Assembly: GCA_963777855.1 (NCBI GenBank)
Contig: CAVZRW010000007.1
Coordinates: 1 to 64,000, forward strand
DNA from: Prado023 sp963777855
Lineage (GTDB): Bacteria; Actinomycetota; Actinomycetes; S36-B12; CAIYMF01
Direction: 5' to 3'
Length of the DNA stretch: 64,000 nt
Below the pieces are notes generated by a model, which was not told the origin of the DNA, ran no database searches, and saw only the letters and a program-made list of their open reading frames with translations. Position numbers and translations under genes: made by a program. Below, piece by piece: positions 1 to 8,076 of the stretch (position 1 is its first letter; each line of letters opens with the position of its first letter).

Positions 1-230
1 CACTGAGAGCGTCGGTCGAGCTCCCACGCAGGCCCGTTCAGCGATGGGTTCCATCACGTCGACAACTGGGTGCCCCAGCGGCTCGTGACCGCGACCGGCC
101 CGAACCCTCTGCCGCGTTGAGGGACGCTCGGAACTCGGTGGGTCCGCACGCTCGCCCGAGCATGGTCTCGTGCGCGATTCGCGGCCGATGTTTTGGTACC
201 ACGGGGATTCTGCACCCGAGCAGGGGAGGG

Positions 231-731
231 TCAGCGGTTGTCGCGCTTGGCTTGTCGGCGGGCTCCCTTGGCTTGGCTGGAGGCGTTGCGTTTCTTGCGC
301 CCGGGGCCCTTTGGCGTGCGGTCGGTGACCTGAGGGGCTGCTTGTTCGTCGTCTGCCTGCGCCGCGCCCTGTGTCCCGGGCCAGGTCCCCGGCGGGGTTG
401 CTTTGGCGAGCCGGTCTGCCTTGAGCTGCTCGGCGCTGGCTGCGGCCACCTGCGCAAGCTGGGCGCTGACGCGGGCCAGGGCGTCCTCGAACACCTCGGA
501 CCGGCCTGCGTTGCGGGAGTTCTTCTCCTTGGCCAGCCCGCGTCCGCCCTTCTTGCGTACCTTGGCGCTGCCCTGCCGGCGGTAGATGTCGGCGTACTTG
601 TTGCGGGCGCGGCGGATCCGCTTGTGCAGATCGATCAGTTCGTCTTCGGTGAGCTTGGCCATCCGCTTCGGCTCGGCCTCGCGCAGCAGGTCCTTCTCTG
701 CCTTGCCCAACGAGTTGGCCAGAGCGTGCAT
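231..731 (-). CDS. Conserved hypothetical protein, basic and helical (166 aa)
   Basis: I do not recognise a named family. The start is set by a GGAGGAG ribosome-binding site a few bases before the ATG at 731; the reading frame stays open further upstream but that extension looks non-coding. The protein is rich in charged residues: an acidic/basic helical N-terminus (AEKDLLREAEPKRMAKL), a strongly basic middle (KRIRRARNKYADIYRR and KVRKKGGRGLAKEKNSRN), a helical Ala/Gln-rich stretch and a Lys/Arg-rich tail with GRKKRNASSQAKGARRQAK. No membrane segment or signal peptide is visible. The basic composition would suit a nucleic-acid-binding protein, which is inference only. It is transcribed divergently from the cation transporter at 853, with about 120 bases between them. 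Confidence 0.7.
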   Translation of the reverse strand: MHALANSLGKAEKDLLREAEPKRMAKLTEDELIDLHKRIRRARNKYADIYRRQGSAKVRKKGGRGLAKEKNSRNAGRSEVFEDALARVSAQLAQVAAASAEQLKADRLAKATPPGTWPGTQGAAQADDEQAAPQVTDRTPKGPGRKKRNASSQAKGARRQAKRDNR

Positions 732-852
732 GTGCTCCTCCTCCGTGCAAGTTGGCAGGTCGTTGCACCCTAGCCGGACCGGGGGTCTGGCGCGCGGCGC
801 CGGGGTTCGGGAAGCTGTGCACGCCAGGCCGAGGGCTGCTTGGATCCTGGTC

Positions 853-1767
853 ATGGGCATCAGCGTGGAGGTCGACCGGGGCGAGGCGTTGGGGCTGCGG
901 ATCTCGGCGGTCGCGGCGTTGGCGCTGGCCGTGGTGGGCATCGTGTGGGGGTTGGCCGCGGGGTCGCAGGTCGTCCTGTTCGATGGGGTGTACTCGATCG
1001 TGGGGTTCGTGCTGTCCTGGTTCGGTCTGCGCGCTGCAGCGTTGGTGGCAGCGGGTCCGACACCCGCCTACCCGTTCGGGCGGGAGGCGCTGGCTCCGCT
1101 GGTGGTCGCAGCGCAGGCCCTGGTGCTGGCCGGCACCTTCGGGTACGCGGCCGTGGACGCGGTGGGAGTGATTCTGGGCGGCGGCAGCGAGACCGAGGTG
1201 GGCTCGGCGCTGGTGTACTCGGTTCTCAGCCTGCTGGCGGCGGTGGTGGTGCGCCAGGTGCTGGTGCGGTGGCGGGCTGGCTCGGATCTGGTGGCTGCGG
1301 AGGTGGACCAGTGGCAAGCCGCGGTTGTGCTGGGGGTGGCGATGGTGATCGGGTTCGCCGTGGCCGTGGGCCTGCAGGGCAGCGCCTGGTCGCACCTGGC
1401 GCCGTTCGTGGACCCGGTGCTGGTGCTGGTCGCGGCGGGGTTGATCCTGCCGACGCCGGTGCGGATGCTGCGTCAGTCGTTCCGGGAGCTGCTCGAGGGG
1501 GTGCCGGATCCGACGGTCACCGACCCGATCCATGCGGCGATCAGCCGGGTCCGGACCGGGTTCGGGCTTCCCGAGCCCACGACCCGGATCGGCAAGCTGG
1601 GGCGCAAGGTGTACCTGGAGTTGGACTTCCTCGTCGGAGATGATCAGGGGTGGGTGCTCGACGACGCGGACCGGGTGCGCCGGGAGCTGATCGAGACGCT
1701 GGCCCGGCCCGGGCAGTTGCTGTGGGTGAACGTGGAGCTGCACACCGATCCCGGGTGGGACACCTGA
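853..1767 (+). CDS. Cation diffusion facilitator (CDF) family transporter
   Basis: A 304-residue membrane protein with about six hydrophobic helices followed by a soluble C-terminal domain, the layout of CDF transporters that exchange divalent metal ions for protons at the cytoplasmic membrane. The second helix carries FDGVYSIVGFVLSW, the usual aspartate-bearing CDF signature, and the loop SFRELLEGVPDP before the C-terminal domain is also typical. The His/Asp pair expected in helix V is not clearly seen; DQWQAAVVLG lies there instead, so the metal specificity cannot be read. The ATG at 853 is chosen because MGISVEVDRGEALGLR leads directly into helix I. No strong ribosome-binding site is visible, so the start is less certain than the family. 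Confidence 0.85.
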   Translation: MGISVEVDRGEALGLRISAVAALALAVVGIVWGLAAGSQVVLFDGVYSIVGFVLSWFGLRAAALVAAGPTPAYPFGREALAPLVVAAQALVLAGTFGYAAVDAVGVILGGGSETEVGSALVYSVLSLLAAVVVRQVLVRWRAGSDLVAAEVDQWQAAVVLGVAMVIGFAVAVGLQGSAWSHLAPFVDPVLVLVAAGLILPTPVRMLRQSFRELLEGVPDPTVTDPIHAAISRVRTGFGLPEPTTRIGKLGRKVYLELDFLVGDDQGWVLDDADRVRRELIETLARPGQLLWVNVELHTDPGWDT

Positions 1768-2083
1768 TCGGTCCGCGGCGAAGCGATCGGGAGTCTCAGA
1801 ACGGCCGGATCGCCGGGACCAGCAGCACCAATGCCGAGGCCGACGGGGGTGAACCAATGCTCCGATGGGAACGCATACAAGGCATGGGTCCGCCCGGCGT
1901 AGCGGACCAGGGCCCAACGGCCGCGGCTCTCGCTGTCGCGGAGGGCCACCCCCACGTGGGTATTGACTGGAACTGCACTGCTCGTTAGGGTCCCCTTACC
2001 AAGGGATCGGGTGCGTCGGGCTTCTTGCGGCCGCGGTCGTGGGTCGTCGCCACTGCAGCGGTTCCTCGACGCCGGAGGTAGCC
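1768..2083. other. Intergenic, no confident gene
   Basis: About 316 bases between the CDF transporter and the cupin gene. Short open frames occur on the minus strand (for example 1796-1978, 60 codons), but none has a convincing start signal or family resemblance. I see no repeat or terminator-like hairpin. Confidence 0.4.
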
Positions 2084-2686
2084 GTGGCTGACGCTGGAGA
2101 TGTGCTCGAACATCCGGTCACGGGGGAGCGGCTCGTCTGGCGGAGAGTGGCTCGGGACACGAACGGAGCACTCGTGGAGGGTGACCTGTTCGCCCAGCCC
2201 GGCGGTCATCCGGCGGCTGCGCACATCCACCCGCACCAACGGGAGCGGTTCGGCGTCCTGGCGGGGACCATCAAGCTCCGGGTCGATGCAGAGGAGTCGA
2301 CCCTCGGTCCCGGCGAATGGGCCGAGGTCCCGGTGGGACGGCCCCATGTGTGGTGGAACGACGCCGATGAGGACGCCCACGTCCTGGTCCAGATCTCGCC
2401 AGCCATGCGAACGGAGATGTTCTTCGAGACCTTCTTCGGTCTGGCGAAGGACGGCAAGACCAACAGCAAGGGCCTGCCGAACCTGTTGCAGATGGCAGTC
2501 CTGCTGCGCGAGTACCGGGACGAGGTGATCCTCGCCCGACCGCCGGCGATCGTTCAGGACGTCCTGTTCACGCCGCTGGCACTCGTGGGACGAGGCCTCG
2601 GCCTGCGGGGCTGGTATCCGCGGTACTCACCCAAGCCGATGCCCCGGACTGCGCCGCCCCACCGACAGGCAACGCGCCCTACATGA
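2084..2686 (+). CDS. Cupin-domain protein
   Basis: A roughly 200-residue protein with one small beta-barrel cupin domain in its first half. Cupin motif 1 is visible as AAHIHPHQRERFGVLAG (His, His and Glu metal ligands), followed by GPGEWAEVPVGRPHVWWN, which supplies the later His and the turn before the second strand pair. The C-terminal half (MFFETFFGLAKDGKTNSKG and on) resembles the helical tail found in many single-domain actinobacterial cupins. The GTG at 2084 is chosen because GGAGG lies five bases before it. Cupins range from isomerases and dioxygenases to sugar-binding proteins, so no reaction can be assigned. The gene stands alone, ahead of the toxin-antitoxin pair. Confidence 0.8.
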   Translation: MADAGDVLEHPVTGERLVWRRVARDTNGALVEGDLFAQPGGHPAAAHIHPHQRERFGVLAGTIKLRVDAEESTLGPGEWAEVPVGRPHVWWNDADEDAHVLVQISPAMRTEMFFETFFGLAKDGKTNSKGLPNLLQMAVLLREYRDEVILARPPAIVQDVLFTPLALVGRGLGLRGWYPRYSPKPMPRTAPPHRQATRPT

Positions 2687-2754
2687 GCGAGGACAGTGCA
2701 ACTCGGTGTGGGAGTGCCGCGCCACGTCGATTCACTGGCGCGCCTGCCTACACG

Positions 2755-2772
2755 CTGATATCATCTGATATC
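2755..2772 (+). promoter_or_regulatory. Tandem palindromic operator upstream of the toxin-antitoxin pair
   Basis: The 8-mer CTGATATC occurs twice, at 2755-2762 and 2765-2772, ten bases apart. Each copy contains the palindrome GATATC, and both lie directly before the GGAGG ribosome-binding site (2774-2778) of the antitoxin gene. One helical turn of spacing between two palindromes is what a ribbon-helix-helix antitoxin dimer pair would need for cooperative binding. The AT-rich copies may also overlap the -10 region. Confidence 0.55.
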
Positions 2773-2786
2773 TGGAGGTGGTCGTG

Positions 2787-3008
2787 ATGGCCGACGTGTT
2801 GATCCGAGACGTCCCTGAAGCTGTGCTGGCGGGTGTCGATGCCCACGCTGCTCGGTTGGGGCTGTCCCGGGTGGAGTACATCCGGCGACGCCTCGCGGCC
2901 GATGCGGCCTGCTCGAGGGCGTCGGTTTCTGCCGACGATCTGCGCTCGTTCGCCGACCGGTTCACCGACCTGGCGGACGCCGAGATCATGGATGACGCGT
3001 GGCGGTGA
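2787..3008 (+). CDS. VapB-type ribbon-helix-helix antitoxin
   Basis: A 73-residue protein. The N-terminus (VLIRDVPEAVLAGVDAHAAR then LGLSRVEYIRRRL) is a ribbon-helix-helix DNA-binding fold, and the acidic C-terminus (SADDLRSFADRFTDLADAE) is the kind of tail that wraps around a PIN toxin. It would neutralise the toxin encoded next and repress the operon by binding the GATATC repeats just upstream. The ATG at 2787 is chosen because GGAGG ends eight bases before it. The stop overlaps the toxin start by ten bases, indicating translational coupling. Confidence 0.85.
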   Translation: MADVLIRDVPEAVLAGVDAHAARLGLSRVEYIRRRLAADAACSRASVSADDLRSFADRFTDLADAEIMDDAWR

Positions 3009-3409
3009 TCGAATGGCTGATCGACAAGTCTGCCTTGGTGCGCCTTGCCGACAGTCCCGAATCTGCGGAGTGGGCGGATCGGATCGAGCGGGGCTTGGTG
3101 CGGATCACCACCGTGACCAGGCTGGAGATCGGCTACTCCGCACGTAGTGATGCAGACGCCCGTTCGATGTTCACGACCCCTCCCGTCTCGGCGATGCCGG
3201 TGGAGTACATGACTCCGGCGATCGAGGACCGAGCACTACAGGTCCAGCTGGTACTGGCCGAGAGGGGCCAGCACCGCGCACCGTCGATACCCGACCTGCT
3301 CATCGCCGCCACAGCCGAACTCGCTGGGCTAACCGTGCTGCACATGGACAAGGACTTCGACCTCATCGCAAGCATCAGTGGCCAGCCCGCCGAGCGCCTT
3401 CGCCTCTGA
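2999..3409 (+). CDS. VapC-type PIN-domain toxin (ribonuclease)
   Basis: A 136-residue PIN-domain protein, expected to be a Mg2+-dependent endoribonuclease held inactive by the antitoxin encoded immediately upstream. The acidic active-site residues are all present: Asp9 in LIDKSALVRL, Glu43 in TRLEIGYSA, Asp99 in PDLLIAATA, and Asp117/Asp119 in LHMDKDFDLI. Length is normal for VapC. The GTG at 2999 overlaps the antitoxin stop; a second GTG at 3005 is an equally possible start. The toxin looks intact, and its RNA target cannot be inferred from sequence. Confidence 0.88.
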   Translation: MAVIEWLIDKSALVRLADSPESAEWADRIERGLVRITTVTRLEIGYSARSDADARSMFTTPPVSAMPVEYMTPAIEDRALQVQLVLAERGQHRAPSIPDLLIAATAELAGLTVLHMDKDFDLIASISGQPAERLRL

Positions 3410-3426
3410 CGTGATCTCTGCCGCGA

Positions 3427-3765
3427 GTGCCCACCCACTTGCAGATCGACCCGCCGCGAGATCAGGGTGGCCAGCCAGATCGCGTCAGCGGCGAGGGCGC
3501 GATCGTCGATCGATCGTGGGACCGGCGGGTTCCGGGGTGGTCGCATGTGCGCACCTGCTGCTTCGCTGTCGCCGCCCCGGATTCCGTGCGCTTCGTGGCC
3601 AGCAACGAGTTCAGCCTGGAATGGCCTCCGCGCTCTGGGATCGTGCGGAGCTTCCCGGAGATCGATCGTGCCGAGTGGTTCGCGTTGGCTGAGGCGGCGC
3701 GCAAGCTGGTGTCCGGGCAAGTCCCGATTCTGCACGCCCGTGCGTCTGCGCTGCAGCGGCGGTGA
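3427..3765 (+). pseudogene. Remnant of a NUDIX hydrolase (C-terminal part)
   Basis: The frame ends with a stretch around residues 59-100 of this open frame (SNEFSLEWPPRSG then SFPEIDRAEWFALAEA then RKLVSGQ) that matches the C-terminal part of the NUDIX-type NTP pyrophosphohydrolases, where an E-WPPRSG loop and FPEIDRAEWF are highly characteristic. The NUDIX box itself (G-x5-E-x7-REUxEE) is absent, and the sequence before the match is poorly conserved, with no start signal. I therefore read this as a decayed or deleted gene whose 5' part is gone. It follows the VapC gene by 17 bases, so the toxin-antitoxin module may have landed in or next to it. Confidence 0.55.
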
Positions 3766-3869
3766 ACACCTCAGGTGGGCCGGCTGATCGCCTGGACCCG
3801 CCGGATTCTGTAACAGGGTGAGCGACGGCGTGTAACCCGGTGCTAACCAGGCGCACCTAGCGTCAGCGC

Positions 3870-4127
3870 ATGGACACGGTCGCGAAGGCAGGCAAGACCC
3901 GCACGGGGCTCCGCGAACACTGCTGCCCGGTCCCTGACTATCTCCACCTTCCCGACCTGGCGATGCTCTGGCAGTGCCAGGACTGTGGGGAGTTCTGGCA
4001 ACTGGTCGCTGACAGGAGGGCACCGGGCTCGCCCCTTGAGTTCGTGTGGGTCAGGGATCCGATCCAGCCCGATGCTGCCCCTGAGCAGCGGCGAGATGGT
4101 GTCGCCATCTACGCGGATGGGAGTTGA
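3870..4127 (+). CDS. Small hypothetical protein with paired cysteines (85 aa)
   Basis: Not a family I recognise. The central segment has HCCPVPDYLHLP followed by MLWQCQDCGEFWQL, so two cysteine pairs about 25 residues apart could form a zinc ribbon; WxCxxCGxxW is typical of such knuckles. The rest is hydrophilic with an acidic tail. The ATG at 3870 has no strong ribosome-binding site, but the frame ends two bases before the start of the next gene, consistent with a two-gene unit. Confidence 0.55.
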   Translation: MDTVAKAGKTRTGLREHCCPVPDYLHLPDLAMLWQCQDCGEFWQLVADRRAPGSPLEFVWVRDPIQPDAAPEQRRDGVAIYADGS

Positions 4128-4129
4128 GG

Positions 4130-4534
4130 ATGACGGTTCGCACGCGGGGATCAACCGGGGAGTCGCTGGACCGTCTGATGCGCTTCCCGCAGGAGTACCT
4201 GGGCAGCGACTGGTGGTGGGCCAGCGTGGCGCACCACCTGAGAGAGCTTGGCGAGGAACTGGCCCGGACCGATATCGCGGGGCTCGCTGCCCAGATCACC
4301 ACAGACGCGCCGCACTTCGCGGCCGCAGCCCACCGGCTTTCAGCGATCCACGATCAGGCCCAGCTCGATGTGGCCCGCTCATGCCGAGAAGTCGCCGGCT
4401 CCTGTGCGTCGACGGCTGCGGCGGGCGATGTGCGCGACGGCATCGAAGCGCTGCTTCGCCGGGTGCGGAGCCTTGACCGGCTGTCCAGCGACCTGATGCT
4501 CGACACCTACGAGCGGGACATCGGCGGGGACTGA
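4130..4534 (+). CDS. Hypothetical helical protein (134 aa)
   Basis: Not recognised. The sequence is predicted by eye to be almost entirely alpha-helical (HHLRELGEELARTDIAGLA, HFAAAAHRLSAIHDQAQLD, DGIEALLRRVRSLDRLS), resembling a small four-helix protein, with a Trp-rich WWW near residue 29. The ATG at 4130 comes two bases after the stop of the previous small gene, so the two are probably co-transcribed. No signal peptide or membrane helix is visible. Confidence 0.55.
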   Translation: MTVRTRGSTGESLDRLMRFPQEYLGSDWWWASVAHHLRELGEELARTDIAGLAAQITTDAPHFAAAAHRLSAIHDQAQLDVARSCREVAGSCASTAAAGDVRDGIEALLRRVRSLDRLSSDLMLDTYERDIGGD

Positions 4535-4659
4535 CCGACGGGTGCCCAGAGCCAGGCAAACGTCACATGACCCAACGGGGTTGATCCAAGTCCCCTTTGA
4601 GTCCTTCTCGATGCCCCTGCTGTTCAAGGCGTGAATGGCACCCGCCCCAGATCCCTGTC

Positions 4660-6603
4660 TCATCGCACGCCAGTCGGCAGCATGCCCGATGCCGCGCCCT
4701 GCTCAGAGGCGCGCCGTCGGAGGTCGTAGAACTGCATCGCGGTCCCGGCGAAGGCCACCGGCAGGAGCACGGCGAGCATCAGGACGCTGATCGCCGTGCT
4801 GACCCAGAACGGCCACCCCGTCAGCAGCAGGATCACCGCGCCGACCAGGCCAGCCACGCCCAGGCCGATGACCAGCAGCAGCGTCTGGACGATCAGGGTG
4901 CGCCACCGGTGCCCTCTGGTCAGGTCAGCACTGCGCCGGAACGCCTCACCCAGCGGCAGGCCCTCGATCACGGCGGCAGCCGGGGCCACCGCCCAGCGGG
5001 ACACCACCCAGGCGGCAACCGGGATCAGGATCAGCGAGCCGGTCATCACCAGGGCGGCGACGAGCAACCCGATCATGCTGAGAATCCCTGCCGGCTCATG
5101 CAGCCCGCCTTTGAGGGCCGCCGCCGCGCCCAGGACCCGTCTCTGCGCATCGTCGTGCACGAGGCTGATGACACTTGCTGCCACCCACCCGGCGAGCGCA
5201 ATGAGCACGATCGCGAGCAGGAACAGAGCCGCCGTCGCCAGCCCGCGCCCGGTCGTGCCGTAGACATCCGTGATCTCGCCGGACTGCCTCGGAGCCATCA
5301 GCACGGAGCGGATCAGCCGCGACAGGGCCAGGACCAGCACGATCACCCCGGAGATGCCGGCGACAACTGCCGCGTGCCTGCGGCTCCAGCCGAACGCCGC
5401 GGTCACGATCTGGCCGGCCTTGCGCTCGCGGTCCGGTTCGTCGGACTGTGCGTGGCGCCAGTCGGTGCGGCTGACCAGGACGATGATCAGGACGAGCAGG
5501 GCAAGGAGGATTCCGATCACCAGGATCGGGGTGTTCAGGGCCCGGATGAACAGCAGGGATCCCTTCGCGGTGGCGCTGCAGAAGCCCTTGAGCGCGGGGC
5601 CAGCCACCGGCGGCAGGGACACCGCGGAGGTGCGCCCCTCCTCCACCTGCCAGGTGATCGGAGTCGCCCACTGGGTCTTGGTCACCGGTCCGGTGGGCCC
5701 GTTGTTGAACGACGGCTCCTCCTGGCCCCAGTGGCCGGTGTAGGACAGCCACGCGAACGGGCCGGACGTTGGCGGGGTGCCGACGGGCAGGACCTCGATG
5801 GTGGGGGTGACCTCGACCCCGAGCGCCGTGGTGTTGTCGCAACCGAACCCGGCGGCGGAGCTCTTGCCGAACCAGGTCTCCTGCGTCATGTACGCCGCGT
5901 GGGACCCCTGACCGGGATAGACGACCGGGTGCTCACCCTGCTTGATCAGGCCCGCGGAGTCCCACGCACTGACCTGGGAGCCCTCGTGCTGGGCGTAGGC
6001 GACACTCTCGGGGGCCGTTGTCAGGGCCTCTGCCGGGGTAGACGCGGGGAAGACGATCTGGATCATCTCCCAGTCACCCTCGTGCTTGTCGTTCCAGTCG
6101 TTGTAGCTGTAGAAGAACCAGTACTGCAGGGCGAGCTTGTCGGGATGGTCGGGGTCGGTCGCGACCCGCGAGTAGAGCGTCGGCGGGGTCCCCGCCGAGA
6201 CCGTCTTGAACCACTTCTCGTAGTCGCAGTGCGGGGCGAGCGGGTTGCCCGGGTAGTCCAGGTACCAGCCCTCCCCCTTGCCCGCGATGTCGTCGGCCGT
6301 CGGGGCCGTGACCTGCTCGCCATCAGGACCCCGCAGCACGACCCCGGGCTGGCCGAGGACGCTCGTGACCTGAGTCGGCCGGTACGGCTCGCCCTCGCCG
6401 CACGCTTCGGCCTGTTCGCGGACGACCACGATCGGCGCGTACCGCTCGGCCAAAGTCGTGGTCGAGTCGGAGGCCGCCCCGGCCGCCCCGGCCGGAAGGA
6501 TCAGCCCGAGCAGGACCACAAGCAGGCCGAGGAGTGTCGCGGACCGGAGCGCCGAGCCGGAGTGCCGACCGGCGGACGGCGGGTTGTGCGCGGATTGGTG
6601 CAT
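4660..6603 (-). CDS. Vps62-domain secreted protein with C-terminal membrane domain
   Basis: A 647-residue protein. Residues 10-45 form a signal peptide or first membrane helix ending in PAGAAGAAS. The next 300 or so residues are extracytoplasmic and resemble the Vps62/DUF946 fold, with the diagnostic YWFFYSYNDWNDKHEGDWEM and later QHEGSQVSAWD and GSHAAYM, where conserved His, Glu and Asp residues cluster. After a membrane helix at about residue 370 come at least six further hydrophobic helices, resembling the multi-pass domains with RTRGHRWRTL-type loops (here LTRGHRWRTLI). The ATG at 6603 is preferred over an upstream GTG at 6636 because AAGGG lies nine bases before it. The function of the family is unknown; a membrane- or envelope-related role is inference. 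Confidence 0.75.
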   Translation of the reverse strand: MHQSAHNPPSAGRHSGSALRSATLLGLLVVLLGLILPAGAAGAASDSTTTLAERYAPIVVVREQAEACGEGEPYRPTQVTSVLGQPGVVLRGPDGEQVTAPTADDIAGKGEGWYLDYPGNPLAPHCDYEKWFKTVSAGTPPTLYSRVATDPDHPDKLALQYWFFYSYNDWNDKHEGDWEMIQIVFPASTPAEALTTAPESVAYAQHEGSQVSAWDSAGLIKQGEHPVVYPGQGSHAAYMTQETWFGKSSAAGFGCDNTTALGVEVTPTIEVLPVGTPPTSGPFAWLSYTGHWGQEEPSFNNGPTGPVTKTQWATPITWQVEEGRTSAVSLPPVAGPALKGFCSATAKGSLLFIRALNTPILVIGILLALLVLIIVLVSRTDWRHAQSDEPDRERKAGQIVTAAFGWSRRHAAVVAGISGVIVLVLALSRLIRSVLMAPRQSGEITDVYGTTGRGLATAALFLLAIVLIALAGWVAASVISLVHDDAQRRVLGAAAALKGGLHEPAGILSMIGLLVAALVMTGSLILIPVAAWVVSRWAVAPAAAVIEGLPLGEAFRRSADLTRGHRWRTLIVQTLLLVIGLGVAGLVGAVILLLTGWPFWVSTAISVLMLAVLLPVAFAGTAMQFYDLRRRASEQGAASGMLPTGVR

Positions 6604-6761
6604 GAGTGAGCCCTTCAGTTCAGGCGTGCTGCGCACGGGTTAGCGGGCGTCAGCCGGACGTTGGCCGATCGGGCACGCGCCACCGCGCATCTCCGGGCTC
6701 GGCGATCATGGCCGGTGACGAGCCGCAGGCTTTGGGGTGAGGTCACGTGAATGCCTGCCCG

Positions 6762-8033
6762 TCAGTCGACGAGGGGCAGGTCGGGGTTCGGTCGCAGCCC
6801 GACCCGGATGGCCTGGGCTCCCGGGCCCGCCGACGCGGTCTGGATCGCCTGCTTCCACTCGGACAGGTCGTAGGTGTGGGTGACCATGCCGTCGACCGGG
6901 AAGGTCGGGTCGGCCAGCCACTCGAGCACCTGCTCCTGGGTCCGGCGGCCACCGAGCTTGGGCTCCGGTCCCGGGTCGGTCGTGCCCTGGATGGTGATCT
7001 CGCGCTTCCAGACCAGGCTCCAGTTCATCGACTGCTCGCCGGCGGCGCCGGCCAGGACGACCATGCCGGTCGGTCGGACGAGGCGCAGCGCGAGATCGAT
7101 GGTCTCGGGGACACCCACACAGTCGACCACGAGGTCCACGCCCCGCTCGAGGATGGGCAGCTTCGGCTGGCCGGGGTTCACGTTGTGGTAGAGGAGACGG
7201 CCCCCGTCCTGCTGGGCCAGTGCTTCGATGGCAGCAGGACCCGCGGGGAGGGTCCGGTCGGCACCGACCTTCATGGCCCACTCGGATCCGAAGGCCCCGG
7301 GGCTGACCACCGAGATGTTCAGGTCCGGGTGCAACCTGCGCAACTGGGCCGTGGTGAGCAGCCCGATCGCCCCGGGGCCGATCACGACGGCTCGTTCGCC
7401 CTCGCCGCTCCAATGCAGGGCCGCATGCAGGGTGACGGATGCCGGCTCTGTGAGCGCAGCCCGTGCCGAGGGCATGTCCCCCACCGGGAACAGCTGCGAC
7501 TCGTGGGCGATCACCTGCTCGCTGAACCCGCCGCCGGAGTGGCGGGCGAAGCCGAGCGACACTGCCGCGATGCCGGGCACACCGGGCAGGTCGAACCGTT
7601 CGCAGACATTCGGCTTGCCCGCGGCGCAGCTGCGACACATCGGGTCGAATCCGCGTTGCGCGCAGCTGATGATGACGTCCACCGCGACCCGGTCGCCCTC
7701 CTTGACCGTGGTGACCCCAGGTCCGACCTTGTCGACGACTGCGACGAACTCGTGACCGGGGATCTGCTCGGTGTGCTTGTAGTAGGCCCCGAGGGTCATC
7801 GAGAGCTTGGCGTGGGCCAGGCCGACGTCCGAGCCGCAGATGAGCGACAGCTCCGGGCGCAGCAGGACCCAGCCGGGTGCGTCGGGCAGCGCCGGTGTGG
7901 GCTCGTCCTCGAGCAGCCGGAGCAGGCCGCCGGGGCCCCACCCGGCGTTCTTGCCCTTGCCCTTGGGCAGCTTCTGGGATGCGGCGGTGTAGAGGTACCG
8001 GGGGATGGCGATGTCAGCGAGGATCGCGCGCAT
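6762..8033 (-). CDS. Zinc-dependent alcohol dehydrogenase-like protein (MDR family)
   Basis: A 423-residue medium-chain dehydrogenase/reductase. The catalytic zinc site is indicated by LICGSD (Cys) and IPGHEFVAVV (His-Glu), and the structural zinc site by the cysteines in CAQRGFDPMCRSCAAGKPNVC-type spacing near residues 122-142. The Rossmann fold follows with VVIGPGAIGLL. The protein is longer than usual at the N-terminus (MRAILADIAIPRYLYTAASQ). It would oxidise an alcohol or reduce a carbonyl with NAD(P). It is the last gene of a five-gene minus-strand operon, 43 bases after the VOC-SRPBCC gene, suggesting a role in the same unidentified catabolic pathway. Confidence 0.88.
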   Translation of the reverse strand: MRAILADIAIPRYLYTAASQKLPKGKGKNAGWGPGGLLRLLEDEPTPALPDAPGWVLLRPELSLICGSDVGLAHAKLSMTLGAYYKHTEQIPGHEFVAVVDKVGPGVTTVKEGDRVAVDVIISCAQRGFDPMCRSCAAGKPNVCERFDLPGVPGIAAVSLGFARHSGGGFSEQVIAHESQLFPVGDMPSARAALTEPASVTLHAALHWSGEGERAVVIGPGAIGLLTTAQLRRLHPDLNISVVSPGAFGSEWAMKVGADRTLPAGPAAIEALAQQDGGRLLYHNVNPGQPKLPILERGVDLVVDCVGVPETIDLALRLVRPTGMVVLAGAAGEQSMNWSLVWKREITIQGTTDPGPEPKLGGRRTQEQVLEWLADPTFPVDGMVTHTYDLSEWKQAIQTASAGPGAQAIRVGLRPNPDLPLVD

Positions 8034-8076
8034 GGGTGAGCGCCTTTCGGGTCGATGGTGCGGTGGGAGACGCCGG

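Noticed and set aside
4..120. Possible C-terminal fragment of an upstream plus-strand gene ending at the stop at 118-120
   Set aside because: A stop codon at 4-6 in the same frame leaves under 40 codons, with no family match.
4597..6609. A 670-codon open frame on the plus strand opposite the Vps62-like gene
   Set aside because: Antisense shadow in GC-rich DNA; its product is His/Asp/Gly/Arg-rich with no fold or start signal, whereas the minus strand encodes a clear protein.
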